Shown here: positions 53,619-64,000 of the stretch, piece by piece
Layout: every line of letters begins with the position of its first letter
Numbering within the stretch: position 1 is the stretch's first letter
From: Antennarius striatus
Lineage: Eukaryota > Chordata > Actinopteri > Lophiiformes > Antennariidae
Assembly: GCF_040054535.1 (NCBI RefSeq)
Contig: NC_090798.1
Location: 1,864,501 to 1,928,500 of the forward strand
Length of the DNA stretch: 64,000 nucleotides
Direction of reading: 5' to 3'
The notes under the pieces: generated by a model
Databases searched by the model: none
What the model was told of the DNA's origin: nothing
The model's input: only the letters and a program-made list of their open reading frames with translations
Position numbers and translations under genes: made by a program

Positions 53619-54578
53619 GAGACAGACAAAGAGAGCCACGCGTGGCGTTTAAGGAGATCCTGATCTTTACTGCAGTGACATGAAATATATTCACGCTTCA
53701 ATTATTTTTCTGACTCTGTAATTTAGGTTTTAGCACATATATCTTAAACATCCTTGAGAATAAACAAACATATTTTTGTACGAACTCTCAACACGTAAAT
53801 ATAACGATGAGTCACTCCATCTGAAACCATCCAGATGAGATCATTATAACCAGGCTCATTTAAAGCCCCAGGCGATAGTATAGAGATTTTTTTTTAAAAC
53901 TGAAAACCACTCCTAAAGGTGATAAGAAGTGAGTGCAGTCAGTCAAGAGCGCCTTTCACTTTTTAAAGGTATGAAGTGTAATGAAGTTAACGACTCCGTG
54001 AGTTATGCTCCAATGAATATACAGTAGATAACACTCGAGATACCTTCCATGTTTACATACCCATATTTGAAAGCAAATAATAATAATTCTATTTTCATTT
54101 CTGTCATGCGGTTAACATGAAATGTCATTCCAGTTAATATACCTTCCCCTGTATCGATTGGGAACTGTCTTTGGGACACTGTCATGCACATATTTTTCCT
54201 CTGGAGAGCAATAAATGCTTATCTTATCTCAGGAATTTTTACATTTATTTTACATAGATATTCCAAGGAGCGTTGTTGGTTGTTTATGTAGTGCAAATCT
54301 TTGTTAGATGATGATTTTTTTTAAATACAAATGAATGAAAACAGATCGGAACAACTGAAAATTAGGGAAAACTATACAAATTATAAATTAAGTTAGAACT
54401 ATACAAATTCAAAGTAAATTAAAGCCAAATAAGGGGGAAAAACTAACCATTATAAGTATTTGTTCACTTTATGATCTTAATTTTCACATTTCAGACACAA
54501 TATGTACACAAAATTATCTGAAAATAAAATAAAATAAATAATAAATAAAATAAAACGCTCTCTCCGTGCGTCTTTATC

Positions 54579-54593
54579 GCCACCTGGTGGCCA
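54579..54593 (+). promoter_or_regulatory. CTCF-like palindrome in mrpl52 promoter
   Basis: CGCCACCTGGTGGCC lies 22 bases upstream of the mrpl52 ATG. Confidence 0.35.
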
Positions 54594-54614
54594 CCGCTGA
54601 AAACTACAGACAGC

Positions 54615-56133
54615 ATGGCGGCCCCCGCGAGGACGCTGTGCTGTTCAGGTGAGATTAAGGTTATTTGTTGAATTATGTTACTGTTATTTTTTTTAAAGAA
54701 AATCCCGTTAAAACCTAATTATTGTGCTAAGTCGTTATTCGTTTGAATATGAATGCCTATTGAAAATCACACTCTTTCTGCTCATAGTTATAATGGCGAG
54801 TTGAAGTGTGTGTGTTTAGAGTTATTGTGTGTGACAACGGAGATTTCAGAGGTTAAGTCAAGTCTGTATTTGTTTTCCAGTTTTCAGGCTCTCTAGCAGG
54901 AAGTTCAGCACAACGTGTGGCGCACAGGCTGGAAATAAATGGAGGAAAGAGTAAGTTTACGATGCAACTCCAGCCTTGATGCGTGTAAACTCTTATCTAC
55001 AGTTAATTAAGAACTAATCATTGCAAAATGTCAAAACATCAAGTCGATATTTGTATTTATTTACACGGAATCCCATCTTCATCCCTGTATTCTCTGCAAA
55101 GCATTTATCCGCTATGTTAGCCTTTGCTAGCTTAAAAATTAGCTATTATCCTACTACGTTGTCGTTTAAGTCGTACTATGGTGAAGCCAGGTCCCACCCC
55201 ACCCCGACTCTGAGTGGCTTGGTGATACTGCGGAAGTTTGTTGGATTGGTTAAGAATGCCTATAAAGCGACGTGATTGGCTAAACAGAATAGCTGGATTC
55301 TCCAATCAGACGAAGAGTGGGGCGGGCTTTGGCGTTGGCTTAGTAGGATTTACGACATATGACAGCTGCATTGTGGATGATGTAGTAAACGGATGTTAAC
55401 GAAAAATGACTAAAATAAAAATATTTTCTATGTTTTAGTAATTGTATTTAACATTTAAATATTTAACCAGAAAGTTTTCCAGTAGCTTTCAGAGTATTTG
55501 CTCCATTATCACCTAAATAGATACCAAATTGTGTCACTACAATAAAATATAAACATACTATATATATAATATACGTTTATACTGTCTGTCTTTAACTATC
55601 TGATCTCTAATTGCTTAATGTTTTTATTCGCCTGCAGACACGGACTCTCTCGAAGCGGCTCGGAGTACGGCCCTTTGACAGATTTGCCTGATTGGTCATT
55701 TGCAGGTATTCTTTTCTATAAATTGTATTTTTATGCATATTTGGAAGCATTTTCCCATCATTTAGTTCTCTTGCGTTGTGTAATTTTATCTGTGCATTGA
55801 CTTATTATTTGTGTATCTTGACAGATGGAAGACCAGCTCCTCCAATGAAAGGACAGCTTAGACGAAGACAAGAAAAGGAAGTTTTAGCTGTAAGAATAAA
55901 ACTTTTTTTTTCTCTCTTTTAAGGGTTTTCATGTTACTCTTTTTGTTTGATTTCAAACCTTTACATCTTTTTGCTCACAGAGACGTATTGTGATGCTGAG
56001 TGAGGAGATGGACAGAGGAATCGACGCATGGCAGGAAAAATGTGAGGAGGCCAAAAGAACAGAGGAGCGCAAACAATCCCTTTTACTCAAACCTAAAGGG
56101 AAGCTGCTGATGAAGAAGAAATCACAAAACTAG
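54615..56133 (+). CDS. mrpl52: Mitochondrial large ribosomal subunit protein mL52
   Basis: A component of the 39S subunit of mitochondrial ribosomes. Exons: 54615-54648, 54881-54950, 55638-55705, 55825-55889 and 55981-56133, phases consistent, 129 aa (human 123). The N-terminus [10 protein letters not shown] with Arg and Ser, no acids before exon 3, looks like a mitochondrial targeting peptide. The core [20 protein letters not shown] and [19 protein letters not shown] match human [20 protein letters not shown] and MKGQLRRKAERETFARRVV. The lysine-rich tail ends KKKSQN. A poly(A) signal follows at 56263-56268. Its place between ajuba and mmp14 matches human order. Confidence 0.95.
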
Positions 56134-59100
56134 AAACCAGATGATCATGTTGTAATATCCTTATTTTGAATAACATGTTTACTGCCTGCCTATTGAATAT
56201 ATTTATGTGGGTTTTTCTTCTGCTTTATGATGGATGTTTTCCCACTATCAACAGATGTTTTCAATAAACGTTCTGTTTTTGATTCACTCTCCATGACTTC
56301 TCATGTCCCTCAGCTTCCACTAGAATGCAGCATTTCTCAGCTGTGAGGCCGTTCGGAGCCTCAAACGCCATTTTGTCTGGAGTCGAGCAAAAAGGAGAGG
56401 TTTTTGTCGGGCGGGTGGAGGAAGGGAGGAGCTGAAAAACAAAGTAGCTCTGATTCAGGATTTTTCTGTGTACATATGTGTGTTAGAGGGAAGGTGAGGG
56501 GTTCACGTCTCGGCGGCGCTGTACACTCTCAATGTCATTGCTGGAAATAAATGGCAAAAGCCAACCTGGGTGAGGCGCCTCGAGCGCCTCTAAAACAGGA
56601 AGGAACAGAACATTTAATGGTTTTTCACTCCTTTAGAAGAGTTTGATCCAATCCAAGACATAAAAATGTAATAAAAGAGACATTTTAAAAATGTTTTTAG
56701 TTGATTTCAAACCAGATAACTTCTTAGCTTTCACCGTGACCAAAACTAAAAGACTCTCCTAATGTCTGTTAGTCCTGCTTGATCCTTCTGTCTGGAATGA
56801 CGATCAGTTGGCTTCAGGAACGTCTGATTTTAAAGTCAGATGTGAAAAAGTGGCGAGGAATGCACTCGCATTCCTCTTTGCAGATACTTAAAAATCATCA
56901 CCAATCTGATGATCCCCAGTGGTTTTACATTTCTGTGACATTTGACAGAGATGTTGAGCGGCTGTAGCTTTAACGTTCTGCTCCCGACATCAAACCTTTC
57001 TCTCTCTTTGTCTCCATGCCGACTTCAGCAAAGCCTCACTGTAATTATTACCACCAGCCGCTGAGTTGCAGATTCTTTTCTGTGGATTTTTCTCCCCCCC
57101 CACCCTCCTCATCATCATCATCATTCCTCCTCCTTGCCTCGACTGTTTCATACAGTTGAGAAACAGCAAAGCGTTTAATGAGATGAAATTCTTGCTCCAC
57201 ATCCTCACACCTGGGCGACCAGTGGCCCCCGCCTGCACCCAGAGTGAATCTTTTTGCATCTGCTTTTTTTTTTCTTTTCTTTTTTAACGTGAATGTCTCC
57301 CCCCGGACTCCTCCCACCCCCACACCCCCATCTGTCTCTTTCTCGTGTTGTTTTGGTTTTGTGGAAATGAGAACCAGATGTTGCTTATTGTGCACGAGTC
57401 AGCGATGGACGAAGGGTGGGGTGGTGGTGTGTGTGTGTGCGGGGGGGGGAGGGGGTCGGTGTGGATGGAGGTCTTTTGTAGTTCCACCTGCAAACCAGAA
57501 ACAAGTGGGGGGCTTTTCCTGGCAGATACGTCTGGGATGGGGCTGCAGGAAGGTGAGCGGGGCAACTGGTGCAGGATTGGGGCGTTTTTTGGGGGGGGGG
57601 GTCTGACTCAGCAACTTGTGCCCAAAGGCTGCTTCCTGAGGTGGGTGTTCCTGCAGCGTGGGGCACTCTGGGTAACATGACGGACAGAATTACATTATGA
57701 GCTGAACTGGAACCGAAGGCTGCAGTTAAATGTTGAACCTTTAACCTTCTGATACGTTTTTGACTTTATTGATCTTTTTCTTTCTTTATTTTTATCCAAG
57801 GCCTTCGTTTTATCGTCCGTTTTGTTCATTAGGTGAAAAAAAATTTTTTTCCGAGGCAACATGTCAGAAATAACAATTTTCTCCATGCATTCATTCTTAA
57901 TTTAGTTCTGCATGCAAATTAAAATCAATATTTGAACCCTTTATATTGAGTCATGAGTATAAATATGAGATGAGAAAAGTTTTCTTCTTATATATTCTTA
58001 TTGTGTTTGCTTTCTAGTGTAATTTTACATAATTTCACCCCTTTGGACCTCAAATATTCTAATAAAATCTTCTAAAGAGTTTGAAAATGCAAAGTTATTT
58101 TCTAAAATGTTGTAGAGTCAACATTTGAAACGGAAATATGTCGGATGGGGAGGGGGGAGAACCTCAGGAACCTCAAAATTGTGCTGTGCTTGAGAAAACG
58201 CTGGAAGTGAGACTAATTGAGAAACAAAGGGAGAAAGAAAAAGTGCTGTTAAAGTTACAGTAGTGAATAAAAACGGTGCCATAATGTAGGTCACCCAAAC
58301 AACGTCTCAGGTTGAATTGCATGCAGCTGTTCCCGGCCACTTCCTGCCTGGCATGATGGAGCGCTGAGTCCCTGCACCACCCAACCAGACTGCATGAGTT
58401 CAGCATTAAAACGGCATGAAGAGAGAGAGAAAGAGAAAGAGGGGAGGAATAGACGCTAACTTGGCCTCCAGGTCTCATGAACCTCTGCAGCACCTCCAAA
58501 ATAAAACCTCACATAACTGTTTTAAACACGTGCTCCTCTTCATCCCGCCCACACAGGCGCCATCAGCACCATTTAAAAGCTGTGTGATATTCCTTTATAA
58601 TTTTATAAAGGAACAATTTTTTATTCTGAACTCATACAGGTGTTGAAACTGCTGCAGTGTTTTTTGTGAATAAAGCAGAGGTGGAGCTTTTAAGGTGTGA
58701 CTAATAAACTACATCCTGAAGATCTTTCTCCAGAGCTTCGTTTATTGAGCATGAGAGAGACTCGCCGAGGCCGATGGAAACAACAGACGACTGAAAGAGA
58801 AAGAGACAGGGGAAGAAAGTGACTGAACAGATGTAGGAAAGAAAAATAAAGATTTTTTTCAGGATAGCTTTGAGTATCGTCGTGAATCTTTCACTCAGAA
58901 ACTGATTTACAGAATACTGGAGGCCTGGTTTGATTATATTAATTATATCCATCTGAGCAAATCGAGCTGCTTAAATTACAGACCCAATAAGGAAAGTTTT
59001 TGTCCCTGAAATAAAATACCATCTGTCTTAAAATAGAGTTCTTGACACCATAAATGCATATTTTTCACTTTGATGTTGTGGCGTTCTTCACAGATACGTT

Positions 59101-60911
59101 TACAGGACATGAAGAGTTAAAACAGAACGCATGAGGGACGGAGCAGGAGGGGGAGGAAAGAAAGAAAGAAAGAAAGAGCAAAAAACAGATCAGAGATACT
59201 TGTGGTCAGAGGAGGAGCGGTTTGTGAAAAGAAAAATCTATTATAATTCATGCCAGCATTTTCCTACATGATAGCTAAACATAAAAAGAGTATTAAGATC
59301 TATTTTCTGTTCAATATAAACTTACATGTGCAATAAATCCACACAGCAGCGAAAGGATGAAGGTAAGAAAACACGTATGACTGTTTGTAGAAAATAGTTT
59401 AATTTCACTTTATCTGCGAAAATACAAAAGTGAAAACTCACACAAAAAATTATTTTATTGATATGATCATTATTATAAATATCATTACCATTATCATTGT
59501 TATTAATAAATGATTCACCTTCAATTTTCCTTTGTGTAAAAAAAAAAAAACAGAAGTGACTGAGCACCATCAGACTTCATAAATAGTATTGCTTGTAGCC
59601 TATATAATTCTGGGTGTTTAAGAATAAAAAAAGAAAGGTTTATTCCCTGATCTGATCTGATTCATCACACGCTGAATGTAAACTGGGATTTATTTCCACC
59701 ATTGTCACGTTATGCCTCTGTCCAGCAGGACTCCAAATGACAATGAACAAAGAAAAAAACAAAAAGAAGTACTAATAACTTTACCAGGAGAACAATAATA
59801 ACAATAACCATACTTATAACAATAATTTCCCTTAACAATGTTAATAATAATTAAAAATTGCACCATATTGTTGGAATCTGTACCGCTTAATGGACCAGTA
59901 GCTCTGATCATGAGATAAAACATCACTTATTTTAAGAGTATTTTTCCCGTCTGACTGCTTGAACTGAAAGAAGAGTTTAGTCTGTAAAACACAAAGAAAA
60001 TGTGTGCAAAAAGAGGTTTTGGTACCACATGGAACATCTCTGAATTTAGAGGTTGTAGTTACGCCATCGAGTGGAAATCACCTTCAGCATCCTCATATTT
60101 CATCTGACGTTTGTAGACACAGTCCTGGTTAAACGGGGATTTATCATAAATATGAAAATTTGTGTCAATCCACACTAACATTGAGTAGATTAAATTTAAT
60201 TCCATTCAAAATAAAGCTGGCAATGACAACTCAAACTGGATATTTTTAGTTTAACAGGAGAGAATCCTCTTAAAGTTCCTTGAAATATGAGAATTAAAAA
60301 AAAAAAATCAATTTATAAAAGAAGCCAAAATTCATAAATATTTGAAAAACCATCTATATTAAGTAAAATGTGGACAAATTTGATTAAAAAATAAAGAATA
60401 AAGATGAAAAATCTGATCAGACATTCATAGAACAAGATGAATGTACTTCTATATCCAGTTGCAGAGAAGAAATCAAAGAAAAACAAGAATTAAATCAGAG
60501 CTGAATGTCTAAACTTTGTCGTGCTGGAATGAGCTGAAGAGAAAATTCCCAGATACTTCGACAGAAAACACATCTTGGAGTCGATGACGTAAAATGCAGA
60601 GACACAGATTTCATGAGCATCAGACAGCAGTTCAGTCGGAGTCGTCCAGTTAAAGGAGGCGTCGCTGATCAGTCTGTATATTTCCCTTCTCTATGTATGT
60701 AATTGATCTCTGGAGACAGAACAGTACATGAAGATAGTAACATACAAATTTACATTTTCCTGATTTCAGTTTCTAGGGCCTTTTCTTTCATTCCCCTCTT
60801 CTTCCGTTTTCTCTTCCTCTTTCTCTTCCTCACCCCCCCCCCATCTCGTTTTGTCCTCGGCCCGTCTCTTTCTGTCCGTCTGTGGCAGTCTGTCCGTCCC
60901 TGCTGACGTTT
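56134..60911. other. mrpl52-mmp14 convergent spacer and mmp14 3' UTR
   Basis: No coding exon was found. The mmp14 3' UTR runs leftward from 60912. A minus-strand AATAAA at 58741-58746 is one plausible end, giving a 3' UTR of about 2.2 kb. The remainder is simple, A+T-rich sequence. Confidence 0.45.
56263..56268 (+). other. mrpl52 poly(A) signal
   Basis: AATAAA lies 130 bases after the stop codon. Confidence 0.75.
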
Positions 60912-63900
60912 CTACACCTTATCCAGGAGGGATCTCTGGCAGTAGAGGAGGCGCCGAGGCGTTCCGTACTTCCTGAAGAACAAAAGCGCCCCCAGGGTGG
61001 CCATGACCAGCACCAGGAGGAGCAGAGGGATGACCACGGCCGCCGGCCCGGCGCCGCTCTGTGATTCGTCCACCTCGATGACGATCACCTCTTCATCCCG
61101 ACCCTTCTTGGGCTCATCGGCATCGCAGCCCATCCAGTCTCTGAGCACGGACTTGGGGTAGCCGGATTCTACTTTCATGTACTGGTTGTTGAACTTCCAG
61201 TACTTGTTGGCTTTGTAAAAATAAGTGTATGCTGAGGAAAATGAAAAATAAGAAGTTAAATTAATTCGATTCTGATGGTTTAGGGGAAAAAAAGCTGCTC
61301 TTTATGTATGTCAAATAATTATTTTCTTTTGATTTAACTGGAAAACATTAGAAATGCCCACCAGAATTAAACCCCAAATTAAAAAAAAACACCCTTAAGC
61401 TGCACCTACAGTATTAAAAAATACAAAAAATAATGAGATATAAGCAGAGACGGGATTGCTTGAAGGAAAACTCACATCCATCTTCGCTCATGATGGTGGC
61501 TTTGATGTTATCTGGGGCGCCGCTCCACGTGCTGATGGGCTTTGGGTAGTCGCTGTCCACGGTACGAGTTTTCTCGTTGAAACGGTAGTACCTGCAAACG
61601 ACATGACACAACTGGTAAAAATGAACAAAATCTAAGACGCAGGTCCATATTCCATGGGTTGTTTTGAGATTTATGCTCCAGAGTTTGATAAAATCTACAT
61701 GTGGTAGTTGTTTTTAGAATATTCTCATTTATTGAAGTCGCTCAAAGAAAATAAGAAAATTTTGATTCATGACCTCTTAATTTAATTTAATTTAATTTAA
61801 TTTAATTTATTAATTTTTTTTTTTTGCTGCTCAGCTGTGTGGCTTTTTGATGCTATACATGACAAAAATGTGCCAAGTACATGTGAAAAAAAGAAAGTCT
61901 CTGCTAATATGTGTCTCAGAATAGCACTCCAATTTAATATGTAACTGAATGGATAAAAACAGGGAGGGACAGGAAGTCATAGGGATGAAATGTTGAGTAC
62001 TTCAAGGCTAAACATGTTTGAACAAGGTGCGTCCGCTATGCAAAAATATGAGAAGTATTTGTTTGGACAAAAGGGGAAGAGATTCAATCTGGTGTTGGAG
62101 AAAAGACGATTGTGCCTGATGTGATAGTCTAAGAGGATAATACGGTATTCCAGTCATCCTGTCCCTGGAAAGGAAGGGCATCGGGGAGATAACTTGTTTG
62201 AACCTGTCTAGACTGTTATTCAGATCAGGGTTGGAACAAGGCTGATGGTGCAGATCGCACGCAAGAACTCACTTGTTGCCCCTGAAGAAGTAAGTCTGTC
62301 CCGTTGGGGTGTAGAGGAGAGCAGCATCGATCTTGTCTTTGGGCAAACCGCTGCCCAGATCCTTCAGGCTCATGGGAGAATCCTTGTCCATAGTGGACTC
62401 ACTGTAAAGCCAGTACCTGTCACCTGGAGCCAAGAGGAGAAAAAACACGCGTGAGTAAGTTGGGTGACTGGAAACTGTAAAGAAGGAGGAAAAAAAAAAC
62501 CAGTTACAAGAGTCAAGAACCTTTGAAGAAGACAAATTTCCCATCATCCCTCTCGTAGGCAGCGTTGATGTTTGAAGGTAAGCCCTTCCAGAAGTGACTG
62601 ATGGTCATCGGGTACCCTTTCAACACCTTGTTGTTACGCACACGCCAAAACCACTTGTCCTGCAAACACACACACCCATAGATCAGAAATAAAGCAGAAT
62701 ATATCCAAAAAAGGGCTTTTTTGAATTTATCTGTCTCATAATTGGATGTTAGTGCTGAAAAAACACTGAATGAAACAAAGGAATGATCAAATATGTGAAT
62801 AATTTAGGTAAAACATCTGGTTCCAGCTCAAAACATGTTGCTTTTATTCTTGTAAAATGAATATTTTGGGGGGTTAGACAAAAAAATAGGAAGCCAAACA
62901 ATCATTCTAAGGGAAACTGAGATTGTTTCAGGAACCTTTTTCATAGAATTTAGGAACTATCAGGTAAAACTATAACACTTCTTTTTAAGGTTGAAATTGG
63001 GGTCGCTACGCAAAACAGCCACCTTTATTTTGTTAAAAAGAGATTCCTCAGGCTCAGTGTCAACAGGTCAACCTGTTTTCCGTACAGAAAAAGGTTCTCC
63101 TGTACCTTAAATACAAACTTTTCCCCTCTGAGGATGGCGATGGTGTCAAAGTGTCCCTCACAGATGTCTGGGCCATGGTCAGGCCTGGACGGCTTCGTGG
63201 GTCGAGGGGGAGGGGGAGGTGGAGGCGGCGGAGCCCCGGATTTGGTTCCTGTGGTGGAAAAAATGTTGACTAGATTTAGATGGGACAAGCGGTAACAATC
63301 ATATCATAGTGTGTTAGGAAAAAAACTGTCCAATGGATGCTCAGATCCCCACGGGGGGAACAACCCACCATAGATGGCCTGGATGCCTCTACGGTCGTCG
63401 TCTGGGAGCTGGAAGTTTTCCGTTTCGAACCACTGGTAGAACGGAGCCATGATGGCCGAGGGGGAGTTGGAGTGCTCCAGACCCAGAGCGTGACCCAACT
63501 CATGGACCGCCACCAGGAAGACATCGTTACCTTCACGGACACAAACACAACACTGACTTTCCTCTCATGCCCGCTCGACAATCCGCCGTCGTCACCTCTT
63601 CTCTTACCGCCCTGGTCGACGTTGCCCGTGGTCCAGGGCTCGGCCAGGTCAAAGTGCGTGTCTCCTCCGATACCCGGTCCTGGGAAGTAAGCGTGAGCTA
63701 AGAAGCCACCCTCGCCATCGAACGGAGTGCTGTCGCCGTGGAAACCCTCTGAGAAGGACAGCATGATGTCTGCGAACTTGTCGACCTTGTCTCTGATGTG
63801 GCTGTAGGGGATCTCCCTGAAGGTCAACGGGACGGCGCTCTCCCACACCTTGAAGGCTTTTCGGATGGCGTCATACGTGGCCCGTTCTCCTACCTTTGGA

Positions 63901-63915
63901 GTGTAGTTCTGTATG
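60912..63915 (-). CDS. mmp14: Membrane-type matrix metalloproteinase 14 (MT1-MMP), 3' exons
   Basis: A membrane-anchored zinc protease that cleaves collagen and activates pro-MMP2. Exons (minus strand): 63915-63608, 63530-63369, 63248-63106, 62659-62521, 62423-62273, 61591-61476 and 61231-60912, all in phase. The signal peptide, propeptide and furin site lie beyond the right edge. The catalytic domain begins [14 protein letters not shown]. The zinc site is [11 protein letters not shown] with the Met-turn in [11 protein letters not shown] proline-rich hinge of nine prolines follows, then four hemopexin repeats ([33 protein letters not shown]). The tail has a transmembrane helix and cytoplasmic [14 protein letters not shown], as I recall the human sequence. 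The intron 63531-63607 is only 77 bp and ends AAG. The a/b paralogue cannot be decided. Confidence 0.95.
61779..61810. repeat. (TTTAA)n array in an mmp14 intron
   Basis: Six or so TTTAA units in the intron between hemopexin exons. Confidence 0.9.
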
Positions 63916-64000
63916 CTGTCAAAAACACAGACGGACGGGGATTTAGGGTCGGGAAGAGACAAGACCTGATAAACTACTGTTGGTTAGGGTGAGATTAGTC

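Larger units (their letters stand above)
50895..54614. other. ajuba leader and ajuba-mrpl52 intergenic DNA
   Basis: The divergent gene pair shares about 3.7 kb. The ajuba promoter probably lies in 51700-52100. Two motifs resembling CTCF sites are at 53603 and 54579. The rest is A+T-rich with no recognisable gene. Confidence 0.5.

Overview
The window is nuclear DNA from a vertebrate, almost certainly a teleost fish. The genes are split by GT-AG introns, long CA/GT and GATA microsatellites are common, and there are fish-type LINE and MITE fossils. The gene set matches human 14q11.2-q12: tinf2, dhrs4, efs, acin1, ajuba, mrpl52 and mmp14. Coding exons were placed by reading splice sites and checking phase across each junction. 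Names rest on remembered family sequences, since no search could be run.

Layout. 1-1136 (+): 3' end of tinf2 (shelterin subunit TIN2), with a short/long isoform switch at one splice donor. About 1235-18640 (-): a head-to-tail array of five dhrs4-like short-chain dehydrogenase/reductase genes, called A to E here. Each has eight coding exons with consistent phase, a 5' UTR exon and a shared promoter block. An internally deleted LINE lies in two spacers and a remnant of it in a third. Units C and D are a very recent 3,823-bp duplication. 20685-27181 (+): efs, a Cas-family docking protein. 29251-43884 (+): acin1 (acinus) in 17 coding exons, with a candidate internal promoter for a short isoform and a candidate alternative last exon. 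45380-50894 (-): ajuba LIM protein, 8 coding exons. 54615-56133 (+): mrpl52, 5 exons. 60912-63915 (-): 3' part of mmp14 (MT1-MMP), whose 5' exons lie beyond the right edge.

The genes do not form one pathway. They cover telomere protection (tinf2), retinoid/carbonyl reduction (dhrs4), adhesion and Src signalling (efs, ajuba), splicing and apoptosis (acin1), mitochondrial translation (mrpl52) and pericellular proteolysis (mmp14). What joins them is conserved synteny. The most interesting material is the dhrs4 array, whose copies differ in peroxisomal C-terminus, cofactor motif and intron 1 history; the tinf2 isoform switch; and the two unannotated acin1 transcript ends. I saw no CRISPR array, tRNA, rRNA or retrovirus-like element, and nothing that looks like a wholly new biological system.
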